Part shown: piece by piece, positions 25,151 through 34,047 of the stretch
Layout of the letters: every line of letters starts with the position of its first letter
Numbering within the stretch: the first letter of the stretch is position 1
Source: Arsenicicoccus bolidensis DSM 15745
GTDB taxonomy: Bacteria > Actinomycetota > Actinomycetes > Actinomycetales > Dermatophilaceae
NCBI RefSeq assembly: GCF_000426385.1
Contig: NZ_AUFG01000005.1
Coordinates: 62,001-126,000, forward strand
DNA: 64,000 nucleotides
Direction of reading: 5' to 3'
Program-made: the position numbers and the translations under genes
The notes under the pieces: generated by a model
Databases searched by the model: none
The model's input: the letters and a program-made list of their open reading frames with translations, nothing else
What the model was told of the DNA's origin: nothing

Positions 25151-26629
25151 TCAGGTCGCCAGGTCGTGGTCGCCGGGCGGATCGGTCTCCGGCCGGTTCA
25201 CGCCCGGCGTCTCCCCGTGCGCCTCGACGGAGTCGCCTGCCGGTGGTGTCCGGTCAGGGGTGCCTGTGGCGTCCGCCGGGTCGGGCGGGCCAGTTGCGTC
25301 TGCAGGTCGGGGTGCGGGGCGCCACCCGCCCAGGACGTTGACCACGTCCCACTCGACCCGGCCGCCGTCGGGGGTGACGCGTCCGGTGATGTCGTGCCGG
25401 TGGACGAACCGGTGGTGCGGTCCGCACAGCAGGGCGAGGTTGTCGGCGTCGGTGGCGCCACCGTCGGCCCAGTGGACGATGTGGTGGACCCGTGACCAGG
25501 AGGCGGGGTTGTCGCAGCCGGGGAAGCTGCATCCGCCGTCGCGCACCTCGAGCGCGCTCCGCTGCCCCCTGCTGGCCAGACGCTCCGTCCGTCCAAGGGT
25601 CAGGGGCTGGCCACCCTCACCCAGCCAGACGGGCGTGACCTCGGCATCGCAGGAGAGCTCGCGGGCGTAGGCCGGAAGCAGGTGGGTGCCGAGGTCGTCG
25701 ACGGCGGCCACGGGCGTGGTGCAGTCGCACGGCTCCCCGGTGGGCCGCCAGAGCCCGAACATGTCCTTGGCCCGATGCTCGCACGGCCGGGCGAGCGCAT
25801 CCAGCGGGAGCGTGAGGTTGACCCTGGTGCCGGCACCCATGGGTCCGGTCACCGTGGAGGCGCCGACGAGCTCCGCCATCCGCATGAGAGCGTCCAAGCG
25901 GCGCTCGCGGGGGAGCCGGGTGTCGATCTGGCCGGGCTCGGGGTTGGGGACCGGCGCCGACAGAGCCGTGAGGGCGGCGTCCAAGGTGGCCTTGTCGGTC
26001 GGGGAGAGCAGGCCCTCGAGGCGATAGAGCCCGTCCGGCATCTCGGTGAATCCGGACAGGCCGCGCTGGGCGGCGTGGTGGCTGCGGGTGCGTTCCTCGC
26101 TGTCGAGGGTGCCGTAGCGGGCGAGCATGTCGGTCTTGAACCGGGCCAGCGAGCGCCGGCTGGTGCACTGGCGGGCGAGGGTCGTGGCGGCCTCGGCGAT
26201 CTCGTCGTGCATGGCCGGGTCGGTGGCGGTGCGCAGCTCGTCGAAGACAGAGGCGGCGCGGCCCGCGTCGCTCGGAGTCACGTCACCCGTCCTGAGCGCG
26301 TCGCGGAGCCCGGACAGTACCGGCCGGGTCGTCGTGTCGATCGCCCGTCGGATGGCGTGCGCGTCGGTCTCGGTGAGCGCGGCGCCGGCATCGGTCAGCC
26401 AGGCGGCCGCGCCAGTCGACCCCGACTCGCGGATCACACCCCGCTCGCCGGCCTCGATGGTGACGGCGCACGCCAGGCCCCGCGCCGCCGCAGCGACCTG
26501 CGTCGCGGTCACCGCCAACCCGGCCAGATCCATGGACTGGACCGAGCTCACCCCAGCACCGAGCACGCGCAACGCCTCCAGGGCCCCGTCGAGGGTGCCC
26601 CTTGCCGCGAGAACGTCGGTGTACGTCAT
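25151..26629 (-). CDS. HNH endonuclease with DUF222 domain (13E12 repeat family)
   Basis: A 492-residue protein. The N-terminal 330 residues match DUF222, and the HNH nuclease lies near residues 375-420: GCSFPGCDNPASWSRVHHI, then HWADGGATDADNLALLCGPH and HHRFVH. Two CxxC-like pairs around the HNH core may bind zinc. The C-terminal tail is low complexity (repeats of PADATG). These proteins are multi-copy in many actinobacteria; they have been linked to mobile DNA and DNA damage, but their role is unsettled. The AT-rich promoter region carries a LexA-like half palindrome (26639-26657). Confidence 0.88.
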   Translation of the reverse strand: MTYTDVLAARGTLDGALEALRVLGAGVSSVQSMDLAGLAVTATQVAAAARGLACAVTIEAGERGVIRESGSTGAAAWLTDAGAALTETDAHAIRRAIDTTTRPVLSGLRDALRTGDVTPSDAGRAASVFDELRTATDPAMHDEIAEAATTLARQCTSRRSLARFKTDMLARYGTLDSEERTRSHHAAQRGLSGFTEMPDGLYRLEGLLSPTDKATLDAALTALSAPVPNPEPGQIDTRLPRERRLDALMRMAELVGASTVTGPMGAGTRVNLTLPLDALARPCEHRAKDMFGLWRPTGEPCDCTTPVAAVDDLGTHLLPAYARELSCDAEVTPVWLGEGGQPLTLGRTERLASRGQRSALEVRDGGCSFPGCDNPASWSRVHHIVHWADGGATDADNLALLCGPHHRFVHRHDITGRVTPDGGRVEWDVVNVLGGWRPAPRPADATGPPDPADATGTPDRTPPAGDSVEAHGETPGVNRPETDPPGDHDLAT

Positions 26630-26638
26630 ACGACCACC

Positions 26639-26657
26639 GTATCGAACGATACATCGA
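26639..26657. promoter_or_regulatory. Inverted repeat and degenerate SOS-box-like site upstream of the HNH gene
   Basis: GTATCGAACGATAC at 26639-26652 is a perfect 6-bp inverted repeat around AA. Overlapping it, TCGAAC at 26642-26647 is the half-site of the actinobacterial LexA box; the second half after four bases reads CATCGA instead of GTTCGA (four of six match). The region to 26700 is clearly AT-richer than its surroundings and fits a promoter. Confidence 0.35.
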
Positions 26658-26774
26658 AAATATAGAGCGTTTGACCCTGATAGCCATCATTTGACCGTAT
26701 GCCGATCAGCCGCCACGACCTGTGAGGTCGACGTCATCTCGCACCCGCGAGGCGAGGGCCCCAGCGCCAGAGGC

Positions 26775-27578
26775 TCACGGCCGCCGCCAGACGTACGGCG
26801 TCGTCGTGGTGACCTTCACGAAGCCGGAGCGCTCGAGGATGGGGCGGGAGTGCTCGGTCGAGTCGCTGTGCAGCAAGGTCGCGCCGCGCCGCAGCGCCGA
26901 GCGTGCCCGCGCCGCCGTCAGGGCTCGATAGATCCCTCGCCCACGCCACTGGGCGAGCGTCGCCCCGCCCCAGAGGCCGGCGAACTCGGTGCCCACGACA
27001 GGCTCGATCCGCCCGGTGCACACGACCAGCCCGTCGATCTCGGCGACCCACAGCTCCAGGTCGTCGCGCCCGAGCGCCAGGCGGTCGAGCAGCTCATCGG
27101 CCATCCCCGGGACGGCTTCGCCGAAGGCCTCGTCCGCGGCCTCGCACAGACGCCGCACGTCGGCCTCCGACTCGACCCGCCGCAGCTCGACGGCCGCCCC
27201 GTCAGGCAGGGGCACGTCCACCGCGAGCTTCGCAGCCTCGCCGATCATCACGGACTCCGGTGCGCCCGGGACGAACCCCTGGGTGACCAGGGCGTCGTGC
27301 AGTCCTGGCGCCACGTCGTGGCCGCGAGTCTTCCACTCCACCCTGGTGATTCGTTCGTCCGAGCGATAGTGCTCGAGCGTCTCCTGCACCAGCTGCTCGA
27401 TCCTGGCCGCGTCGAGCCCGCCCAGGTCCCGGTAGGTGACGAAGCCGCGCACCCCGCGATACACCCCCCAGAGGACGGGCCCGTGCCGTTCCTTGGTGCC
27501 GGCCGAGACGAGCTCGGCCTCGTCGCGGAGCTGGGCGTCGTACCGGGCGAGCAGGTCCGCGGGGGAGGGGTCCGTCAT
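26775..27578 (-). CDS. GNAT family N-acetyltransferase
   Basis: A protein of 267 residues. The C-terminal half holds the GNAT domain: the strand WVAEIDGLVVCTGRIEP, the acetyl-CoA loop AQWRGRGIYRALTAARARSA and the final ERSGFVKVTTTTPYVW. The N-terminal 130 residues, starting MTDPSPADLLARYD, have no motif that I recognise but could be a degenerate GNAT half. The ATG at 27578 follows a GGGGGAGGGG stretch read on the other strand, so the ribosome site is unclear. It is divergent from the monooxygenase gene, 58 bases apart. Confidence 0.8.
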   Translation of the reverse strand: MTDPSPADLLARYDAQLRDEAELVSAGTKERHGPVLWGVYRGVRGFVTYRDLGGLDAARIEQLVQETLEHYRSDERITRVEWKTRGHDVAPGLHDALVTQGFVPGAPESVMIGEAAKLAVDVPLPDGAAVELRRVESEADVRRLCEAADEAFGEAVPGMADELLDRLALGRDDLELWVAEIDGLVVCTGRIEPVVGTEFAGLWGGATLAQWRGRGIYRALTAARARSALRRGATLLHSDSTEHSRPILERSGFVKVTTTTPYVWRRP

Positions 27579-27636
27579 GGGGGCCAGCCTGGCCCACAAT
27601 GGGGCGACGACAAACCCGATTTGCGAGGAGCGCCCG

Positions 27637-27960
27637 ATGATCACGATCACCGTCAAGTGGGACGTCAAGCCGGAGTACGCCGACGACTTCCTCGAGCTGA
27701 CCCGGGAGTTCACCGAGGCGTGCCGCGCCGAGCCGGGCTGCCTGTGGTTCGAGTGGTCGCGCTCGTGCGACAACCCCAACGAGTACGTCCTCATCGAGGC
27801 CTACAAGGACGCGCAGGCCGGCAAGGAGCACGTCGAGTCCGGCCACTTCGCCGAGGCCATGAAGACGCAGGGGAAGTACGCCGCCACGCGCCCCAAGGTC
27901 ATCTCGTTCGAGAAGCCCGGCACCGGCTGGGACGAGCTCGGTGAGATCCAGATGCCCTGA
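27637..27960 (+). CDS. Antibiotic biosynthesis monooxygenase (ABM) family protein, YgiN-like
   Basis: A 107-residue dimeric alpha-beta barrel protein: MITITVKWDVKPEYADDF, GCLWFEWSRS, EYVLIEAYKDAQAGKEH and HFAEAMKT are the usual four elements. YgiN-type members act on quinols; others are heme-degrading or polyketide-modifying enzymes, so the reaction is open. The ATG at 27637 follows GCGAGGAGC at good spacing. No terminator is obvious before the convergent hydrolase gene. Confidence 0.8.
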   Translation: MITITVKWDVKPEYADDFLELTREFTEACRAEPGCLWFEWSRSCDNPNEYVLIEAYKDAQAGKEHVESGHFAEAMKTQGKYAATRPKVISFEKPGTGWDELGEIQMP

Positions 27961-28072
27961 GGCTCAGCAGGACCCAGGCTCAGCCCGTATGACGGAGCTG
28001 GTCACCGCTGCCCGTCCGGCCCGACGTCACGATCGGTGACGCGAGCCGCCCGAGCTGCGTGGAGCCGGCGCG

Positions 28073-29020
28073 TCAGTCATGCGTGCCGCGCCCGCCTCGC
28101 GCTCGGTCCGTGATCGCGTCGGCGACGTCGTCGGGGTTGCACTCGGGGAGCCAGTGCCCGGCGTCGAGCTCAGCAAACCGGTAGTCCGCGTCGACGAACG
28201 CGGCAGTGGCCTCCGCAGCGGCGCGGCCGAGGGCGACGTCGCGGCGTCCCCACACGTAGGTCGTCGGGACCTGGACCTGCGAGGACCGTTGCGCGGCAGC
28301 ACCGTTCGTCGAGCCGGCACTCCTCGCCGCGGCCCCACGCCCGCCAGCAGCCTTCCTCGAGCCGAGACCGCCGGACGTCAGCGACCGCCAGGGGGCGCTC
28401 GCGCGGTACCAGCCGATCGGGCCGCGCAGGCTCGCCGGGGTGGCGAAGCGGGCGGCATACCGCTGGGCGTGGTCGGCGGGCAGGCCGGCGCTGGTCAGGA
28501 AGCGCAGCATCGACCGGGACAGCACCCGCTCGGGCAGGCCGGGCACCTGGAACGCCAGCATGTACCAGCTGCGACGCGCCTGGTCCGGCGTCCGCATGGC
28601 TCGCTCCATCGCCGCGGGGTGGGGCGTGGACAGGACGGTCAGGGACAGCAGGCGGTCGGGTGCCGACAGCGCGGTGGCCCAGGCGACGGCACCTCCCCAG
28701 TCGTGCCCGACCAGGTGGACGCGCCCGGCGCCCGACGCGTCGACGAGGGCCAGCACGTCGCGCACGAGCTCGCTGACGCGGTAGGCGTCGTTGCCGGCCG
28801 GCGACGCGGCGGGGGAGTACCCCCGCTGGTTGGGCGCGAGGGTCCGGAAACCCTTGGCGTGCAGGCGTTCCGAGACCGCCGTCCAGGCCGTCGCGTCCTC
28901 GGGGAAGCCGTGCAGCAGCACGACCACCTCGCCGTCGCGCGGCCCGCCGTCGACGACCTCGAAGGTCAGCCCGGCGCGGGTGAAGGAGTGCAGGGGAGGG
29001 GTGTCGACGTGATCCGTCAT
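28073..29020 (-). CDS. Alpha/beta hydrolase, epoxide hydrolase-like
   Basis: A protein of 315 residues. VVLLHGFPEDATAWTAV contains the oxyanion HGFP motif, and HLVGHDWGGAVAW holds an aspartate nucleophile, as in epoxide hydrolases and haloalkane dehalogenases. The catalytic histidine is in ELDAGHWLPECNPDDVA. Near residues 215-250 the cap carries a low-complexity Ala/Gly/Ser insertion, so the cap may be looser than usual. ATG at 29020. The next gene, a VOC protein, is divergent by 118 bases. Confidence 0.85.
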   Translation of the reverse strand: MTDHVDTPPLHSFTRAGLTFEVVDGGPRDGEVVVLLHGFPEDATAWTAVSERLHAKGFRTLAPNQRGYSPAASPAGNDAYRVSELVRDVLALVDASGAGRVHLVGHDWGGAVAWATALSAPDRLLSLTVLSTPHPAAMERAMRTPDQARRSWYMLAFQVPGLPERVLSRSMLRFLTSAGLPADHAQRYAARFATPASLRGPIGWYRASAPWRSLTSGGLGSRKAAGGRGAAARSAGSTNGAAAQRSSQVQVPTTYVWGRRDVALGRAAAEATAAFVDADYRFAELDAGHWLPECNPDDVADAITDRARGGRGTHD

Positions 29021-29138
29021 GGTGGGCGCCGTTCGTCGTCGCGAGTCTGGCCAAGGCCACCCTAGTCCGGCAGACTCGTGCCGGTCCGACGTCGACGACG
29101 ACGTCATCGACGCCCACCGACGAACCAGCGAGGCCACC

Positions 29139-29534
29139 ATGTCCCGTCCTGTGCACTTCGAGATCCACGTCGACGACCTCGACCGCGCGATGGCGTTCTA
29201 CGCCGCGGCGTTCGGCTGGAGCTACGAGGACTGGAGCGAGTTCGCCGGCCTGCCCTACGCCGGCGTCACGACCGGCGAGGAGGGCACGCTCGGCATCAAC
29301 GGCGCCCTCATGCAGCGACAGGGACCGTCCCCGGCGGCCGACGGCGCGGTCAAGGGCGCCGTGCTGACCATGGGCGTCGAGGACTACGGCGAGTCCGAGC
29401 AGCGCATCCTCGAGGCGGGCGGGACGCTGGCCCTGCCCAAGTACGCCCTCCCCGGGATGGCGTGGCAGGGCTACTACCTCGACACCGAGGGCAACGTCTT
29501 CGGCATCCACCAGCCCGACGAGGACGCCCGCTGA
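29139..29534 (+). CDS. VOC family protein (glyoxalase/bleomycin resistance fold)
   Basis: A 131-residue protein starting MSRPVHFEIHVDDLDRAM, the first beta-alpha unit, with FYAAAFGWSYEDW after it and a final strand GYYLDTEGNVFGIHQPD. Candidate metal ligands are the histidine of HFEIHV and an acidic residue in the last strand. It is the CFP32-like branch of VOC proteins. The start is ATG at 29139; no strong ribosome site is seen. The substrate is unknown. Confidence 0.82.
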   Translation: MSRPVHFEIHVDDLDRAMAFYAAAFGWSYEDWSEFAGLPYAGVTTGEEGTLGINGALMQRQGPSPAADGAVKGAVLTMGVEDYGESEQRILEAGGTLALPKYALPGMAWQGYYLDTEGNVFGIHQPDEDAR

Positions 29535-29583
29535 CACGGGCGCCCTCGCGCTGGGTGGTTCGGGTGGGTCGCGGTGCGGCTGA

Positions 29584-29940
29584 TCAGCTGCCGTCGCCGA
29601 GGGGCGTGACGTCGGGCTGACCGGCGCCGGGCTCGTCCGAGCCGGTCGCGGCAGCCTCGCCGGGCGTGCCCTCGCGCACTACCTCGAGCTGCACCTTGGT
29701 CACCAGGGCCGCGACGGCTCCGATGGCGGCGAGCATCGGGGCGGCCAGCGTCAGGACGCCACCCGCGGCGACGCCCATGGTCAGCGGCACGGTCAGCAGC
29801 TCCTTGCCGTCCTGGTCCTTGATGACGACGCGCTTGGCGTTGCCGTCCTGGACCAGCTCGCGGACCTTGCCGACCAGCTGGTGGCTGGCCACGTCCATCC
29901 GCTCGGTGAAGGTCTGCTTGTCCTGCGGTGCGTCGCTCAT
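29584..29940 (-). CDS. DUF4342 family protein
   Basis: A 118-residue protein with the DUF4342 core: a helix QLVGKVRELVQDGN, two strands KRVVIKDQDGKELLTVPLT (19 residues) and a hydrophobic hairpin GVAAGGVLTLAAPMLAAIG, then AAVAALVTKVQLEVV. The hydrophobic part could associate with membrane or dimerise. The tail is Gly/Ala/Asp-rich. The function is unknown. ATG at 29940, with a GGAG site before it. Confidence 0.75.
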   Translation of the reverse strand: MSDAPQDKQTFTERMDVASHQLVGKVRELVQDGNAKRVVIKDQDGKELLTVPLTMGVAAGGVLTLAAPMLAAIGAVAALVTKVQLEVVREGTPGEAAATGSDEPGAGQPDVTPLGDGS

Positions 29941-30037
29941 GATCTGCTCCCCCTGGAGGTTGTCGGTGGTGATGCCTCCAACCTAGGCAGGGGGCCTGGG
30001 GGCTCGCACTCGGGGACGACCCTGGCCGGACCCCCGG

Positions 30038-31981
30038 TCAGCCCGTATGCCGGGCCCCGGCCGCCACGGGGGTGCTGCACGTCGGCAGGGTCCAGTCCTG
30101 CTCGGGTCCGTACCGGTGGCCGTGGCCGTCCCCGGGCGCGAGGGAGGACAGGGTGTCGACGGCGGCCCCGCCGTAGCTCACCCACGGCAGCCACACCGCA
30201 CCGGCCCAGCGCAGCGGTCGGTGGGTGGCCGTGCCGGGGACGAGGTGCACGATGGGGTCGTCCGCGTTGGCGAGGGCGCGCTCGCGGGCGATGCCGAGCC
30301 TGCCCCCGCCCGGCACCCCGCTCCACAGGGATCCGCACACGTGTGCGGCCCGCGCGTGATCGGCGAGGGCCGCCTGACCCGCCAGGGCGCCGAGCGACTC
30401 GCCGTAGACGTAGAGGGCGGGGCGCTCCCCGGCCGGCAGCTCGTCGATCCGCGCGGCGACGGCGTCGACGACCGCCCGCGCCGACGCCTCGCTCACGTCT
30501 CGCTCGGCGAGCAGGCTCAGCCAGCTCGGTGAGCGGTCGTAGTGCACGGCCACCGTCGCCACGCCCGAGCCGAGCTGGCGCTCGAAGCCCTCGATCGCGT
30601 TGCGGTTGACCCAGCCGCTCCCCGTCGGGACCACGACCACCACCGCGCGGCGTCCCCGGACGCCGGCCTCCACGAGGCGGGACGCGGCGAGCCGGGCTGC
30701 CTGCTCGGGCGCGGCTGCCTCGCCGACGTCCGACACCCGCACGAAGACGCGACCCGCCCCCACCGAGGACCGGTGCAGCATCACGTGATGGGCGTCGAGG
30801 TCCTTGTCCAGCAGGCCGAGCACCGGACCCTGCACCGCCCCCGACCCCGCCGCCAGCCCCAGCACGAGCATGATGACGCCGCACCCCCCCGTCACGAGCA
30901 GCCGCACCCGAGGCCGCAGGGCGCGCAACTGGGAGACGCCGACCCTGACCCCGAGCCCGACCCCACGAGCCAGCCCCGTCAGCAGGAGCGCCACGACGAC
31001 GGCCAGGGTCACGACCGCCGGCCAGTAGGTCCCGTCAGGACCCGCCATGTCCAGGCGCAGCGCGAGGCTCTCCTGGTAGCGGTGGCTTGACCCGACGCCC
31101 ACCGCCGCTAGACCGCTGCCGACCGCCAGGGCGCGGCCCCGGCCGATCGGCAGCGGCCGGCGAGGGGGCAGGCGGCGAGGGGGCAGGCGGCGCCATACGA
31201 GCCGCACCACCCCACCAACCCCGAGGGCAACGGCCACCAGCACCCCCGTCAGCGGCCCCTGCACGACGGCGGGGCGAGGGAGCAGCGAGGGGGCCAGGGA
31301 CACCAGGACCGCCACCGCGACCAGCGCGGAGGTGAGGGCGCCCGGCAGGCGGGCCCGCAGCGCAGCCGCCACCGCGCGACGGCGCCGACCCGGCAGCGTC
31401 AGCGTCCCCACACCCAGCACGCCGGCGGTCGACGCCGCCAGGGACGCCTGGACGGCCGGCGTCTCCTGGGGCACGCCTCCGAGCTGCCGCCAGGAGTTCA
31501 GGGCGACCACCGACGAGGCGACCTGCGCGCTCACGTCGCACGCAGGGTTCCCCGTGGCCGCGCAGGCCCGCTGGAGGCGGACGCGGAGCAGCTCGTCGAT
31601 CGAGGTGCGGGCCCAGCCGCCGAGAGGGCGCCCGGTCAGCGCGGCGTGCCGCAGCAGGTCGTAGCCGAGGTCGTGCTGGCGGCAGGCCGGCTCGAACGTG
31701 CGGGGGAGCGGGACCGGGGACGAGCAGTCGCCGTCGGGACGCACCAGCTCGCCGTCCTGCAGGACCGGTTGGTAGCCGAGGGTGGCCTCGAAGTCGTCCG
31801 GGACCGCCCGCAGCGCCTGGGTGCCGGTGCTGGTCGTGAGGGCCGTCACGGCTCGGCCGGCGGGCGACGACGGCGGGGCGACGTCGGAGCCTCCCCGCAC
31901 GAGGTTGACGAGCGTCAGGGCCAGCGCGGCGGCGATGACGACCAGCAGGACGGCGAGGACACGGGGCGGAGGACGAGTCAT
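30038..31981 (-). CDS. Membrane protein fusing a phospholipase A2-like domain to an alpha/beta-hydrolase (Abhydrolase_9 type)
   Basis: A 647-residue protein. After a signal anchor (LAVLLVVIAAALALTLVN, residues 9-26), residues about 60-175 resemble prokaryotic phospholipase A2: cysteine C86 in DCSSPVPLP, then FEPACRQHDLGYDLLR with the catalytic His-Asp pair at 103-104, and further cysteines near 140 and 148. Four or five membrane segments follow between 215 and 385. Residues about 390-647 are a serine hydrolase with the nucleophile elbow YVYGESLGALAG (S529) and the Abhydrolase_9 layout. The parts are usually separate proteins. A role in lipid turnover in the cell envelope is likely by inference. 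ATG at 31981. Confidence 0.78.
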   Translation of the reverse strand: MTRPPPRVLAVLLVVIAAALALTLVNLVRGGSDVAPPSSPAGRAVTALTTSTGTQALRAVPDDFEATLGYQPVLQDGELVRPDGDCSSPVPLPRTFEPACRQHDLGYDLLRHAALTGRPLGGWARTSIDELLRVRLQRACAATGNPACDVSAQVASSVVALNSWRQLGGVPQETPAVQASLAASTAGVLGVGTLTLPGRRRRAVAAALRARLPGALTSALVAVAVLVSLAPSLLPRPAVVQGPLTGVLVAVALGVGGVVRLVWRRLPPRRLPPRRPLPIGRGRALAVGSGLAAVGVGSSHRYQESLALRLDMAGPDGTYWPAVVTLAVVVALLLTGLARGVGLGVRVGVSQLRALRPRVRLLVTGGCGVIMLVLGLAAGSGAVQGPVLGLLDKDLDAHHVMLHRSSVGAGRVFVRVSDVGEAAAPEQAARLAASRLVEAGVRGRRAVVVVVPTGSGWVNRNAIEGFERQLGSGVATVAVHYDRSPSWLSLLAERDVSEASARAVVDAVAARIDELPAGERPALYVYGESLGALAGQAALADHARAAHVCGSLWSGVPGGGRLGIARERALANADDPIVHLVPGTATHRPLRWAGAVWLPWVSYGGAAVDTLSSLAPGDGHGHRYGPEQDWTLPTCSTPVAAGARHTG

Positions 31982-32040
31982 GGCTGTGACGCTAGGAATT
32001 CGCGACCGAGCGGCGGATCGCCCGCGAGTGCCGTGAGCGG

Positions 32041-32057
32041 CCCGCCGCTGCGGCGGG
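32041..32057. promoter_or_regulatory. GC-rich palindrome in a divergent promoter gap
   Basis: CCCGCCGCTGCGGCGGG is a perfect inverted repeat (eight bases around a central T), 60 bases upstream of the phospholipase fusion gene and about 90 upstream of the sensor kinase gene. It could be an operator or a short attenuator; such palindromes also arise by chance at this base composition. Confidence 0.3.
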
Positions 32058-32145
32058 GTGGGCGAGCCCTCTCACCGTGGAGGGTCGGTTCTGTCTCACC
32101 CGCCGGTATGACGACGCGGCCGCCGTCCGTGCGTACTGTCGAAGC

Positions 32146-33375
32146 GTGACCAGGACGCGTGAACGGCCGTGGAGGCGCCCAGCGCCGCCGCGCGCCCCGG
32201 CGAGGCTGGCCCGCGGCGGGATCCGTCGGATCTCGGCGGTCAGCGTGCGGGCCCTGTCCTACTGGCTGTGGGCCCTCACCCTGCTGCTGTTCACGATCGC
32301 GTGGCCGACCCTGTCGCTCACGCACGACGTGCCGACGAGCCTGCGTCCGGTCGTCGCCGCTGCCGGGGTCGCACCGCTCCTGCTGCTGCGACGCCATCCC
32401 TTCCTGGGGTGGGCGCTGTGGTGCGCGGGCGGCATGGTGGTGCCGGTGCTGTTCCGCCGCCAGCCCGGCTACGACTTCCCGTGGCAGGTCACGGCGTTCC
32501 TGGTGCTGCTGGCCCTGCTCGTGGCCGTCGGGGTCCGGGAGAGCCGGCGTGCCCTGGTCACGACCTGGGTCGCCACCACCGCCCTGTGCATCGCCTTCCT
32601 GCCGGGAGAGCTCGCCCCCGGCTGGGTCTTCGGCCTGACGGCGGTCCTCGGCGTGGGCCTGCTCGCCCGCTGGCTGCTGCGGTCCCAGCGCGAGCTGGCC
32701 CAGCAGACCGAGCTCGGCGAGCTCGAGCGCGCTCGCCGCACGATCGCCGAGGAGCGCACCCGCATCGCCCGCGACCTGCACGACGTGGTCGCCCACCGCA
32801 TGTCGATGGTCGTCGTGCAGGCCCAGAGCGCGCCATACCGGCTCGGCGGGGTGGATCCGCAGGTGTCCGTCGAGTTCACCGCCATCGCCGACCAGGCCCG
32901 GGAGGCCCTCAACGAGGTCCGTGGGCTGCTGGGCGTGCTGCGCAGCGACGGGCAGCTGGCCGAGGACGTCCCGCAGCCCGGCATCGCCGACGCCCTCGAG
33001 CTGCTGCGGGAGGCGCGCGAGGCGGGGCTGGACCTGCGCTGGGACGTCGAGGGCGATCCGGACGGGTGCGGGACGGCCACCGCGATGGTGACCTATCGCA
33101 TCCTGCAGGAGTCTCTGGCCAACGCCTCGCGGCACGCACCGGGCGCCGAGGTGCAGGTGGACCTGGACCTCGGTCCGACCGTCGTCGTGCGCGTCCGCAA
33201 CGGGCTCTCGTCCCGCACGCCGGAGCCGGGGACGCACGCGGGCAACGGCATCTTGGGCATGCAGTTCCGGGCCGCCTCGGTCGGGGGCTCCCTGAGCGCC
33301 GGGCCGTCGGAGGACGGCGGGTTCGAGGTGCGGGCCACGCTGCCGGCCCGGGCCACCGTCCGGGACGAGGCCTAG
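32146..33375 (+). CDS. Two-component sensor histidine kinase (HisKA_3, NarL type)
   Basis: A 409-residue membrane kinase. Residues about 36-175 contain five or six hydrophobic segments and no large extracellular sensor. The phospho-accepting histidine is H212 in RIARDLHDVVAHRMSMVV. The HATPase domain shows ILQESLANASRHAPGA (N-box) and GNGILGMQFRAA (G-box). Such DesK-like kinases often monitor the membrane state. The start is GTG at 32146. The response regulator begins 3 bases after its stop, so the pair is cotranscribed. The target genes cannot be read; the phospholipase fusion on the other strand is a candidate. Confidence 0.9.
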   Translation: MTRTRERPWRRPAPPRAPARLARGGIRRISAVSVRALSYWLWALTLLLFTIAWPTLSLTHDVPTSLRPVVAAAGVAPLLLLRRHPFLGWALWCAGGMVVPVLFRRQPGYDFPWQVTAFLVLLALLVAVGVRESRRALVTTWVATTALCIAFLPGELAPGWVFGLTAVLGVGLLARWLLRSQRELAQQTELGELERARRTIAEERTRIARDLHDVVAHRMSMVVVQAQSAPYRLGGVDPQVSVEFTAIADQAREALNEVRGLLGVLRSDGQLAEDVPQPGIADALELLREAREAGLDLRWDVEGDPDGCGTATAMVTYRILQESLANASRHAPGAEVQVDLDLGPTVVVRVRNGLSSRTPEPGTHAGNGILGMQFRAASVGGSLSAGPSEDGGFEVRATLPARATVRDEA

Positions 33376-33378
33376 GCT

Positions 33379-34047
33379 GTGACCGTGCCAGTCACCGTGC
33401 TGATCGCCGACGACCAGGCCATGGTCCGCGAGGGCTTCGGCGCGCTGCTCGCCGCCCAGCGGGACCTCACGGTCGTCGGCCACGCCGCGGACGGCCGGGA
33501 GGCGGTCTCCGAGGTCGTGCGGCTGCGGCCCGACGTCGTCCTCATGGACGTCCGCATGCCCGTGCTCAACGGCCTCGAGGCCACCGCCGAGATCGTCTCG
33601 CGACGACTTGACCCGCCGTCGAGGATCCTCATGCTCACGACCTTCGACATCGACGACTACGTCTACGAGGCGCTGCGGCTGGGCGCCAGCGGCTTCCTGC
33701 TCAAGGACGCCCCCGCCGACGAGCTGGTCCGCGCCGTGCGGGTCGTCGCGGCGGGGGAGTCGCTGCTCGCGCCCTCGATCACCCGCCGGCTGATCGAGGA
33801 GGTGACCCGGCGCCGACCCCCGCGACGGGCCGCCACGGGCTCCCTCGCGCGGCTGACCGGCCGCGAGCGCGAGATCCTCGAGCTGGTCGCCACCGGCATG
33901 TCCAACGCCGAGATCGCCGCCCGCCTCTACCTCTCGGACCAGACGGTCAAGACGCACGTCAGCAAGGTCCTGACCAAGCTCGCGCTGCGCGACCGCGCCC
34001 AGGCCGTCGTGTTCGCCTACGAGAACGGCGTGGTGACCCCCGGGTGA
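33379..34047 (+). CDS. Response regulator, NarL/FixJ (LuxR-type HTH) family
   Basis: A 222-residue regulator. The receiver domain has the acidic pair D11-D12, the phosphorylation site D57 in VVLMDVRMP, T86 region LMLTTFDID and K108 in GFLLKDAPADEL. The LuxR-type helix-turn-helix LTGREREILELVATGMSN with TVKTHVSKVLTKL binds DNA at the C-terminus. It is the partner of the kinase directly upstream. GTG at 33379. The stop overlaps a GTG that starts the frameshifted alkA reading frame (GTGA at 34044-34047). Confidence 0.92.
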   Translation: MTVPVTVLIADDQAMVREGFGALLAAQRDLTVVGHAADGREAVSEVVRLRPDVVLMDVRMPVLNGLEATAEIVSRRLDPPSRILMLTTFDIDDYVYEALRLGASGFLLKDAPADELVRAVRVVAAGESLLAPSITRRLIEEVTRRRPPRRAATGSLARLTGREREILELVATGMSNAEIAARLYLSDQTVKTHVSKVLTKLALRDRAQAVVFAYENGVVTPG

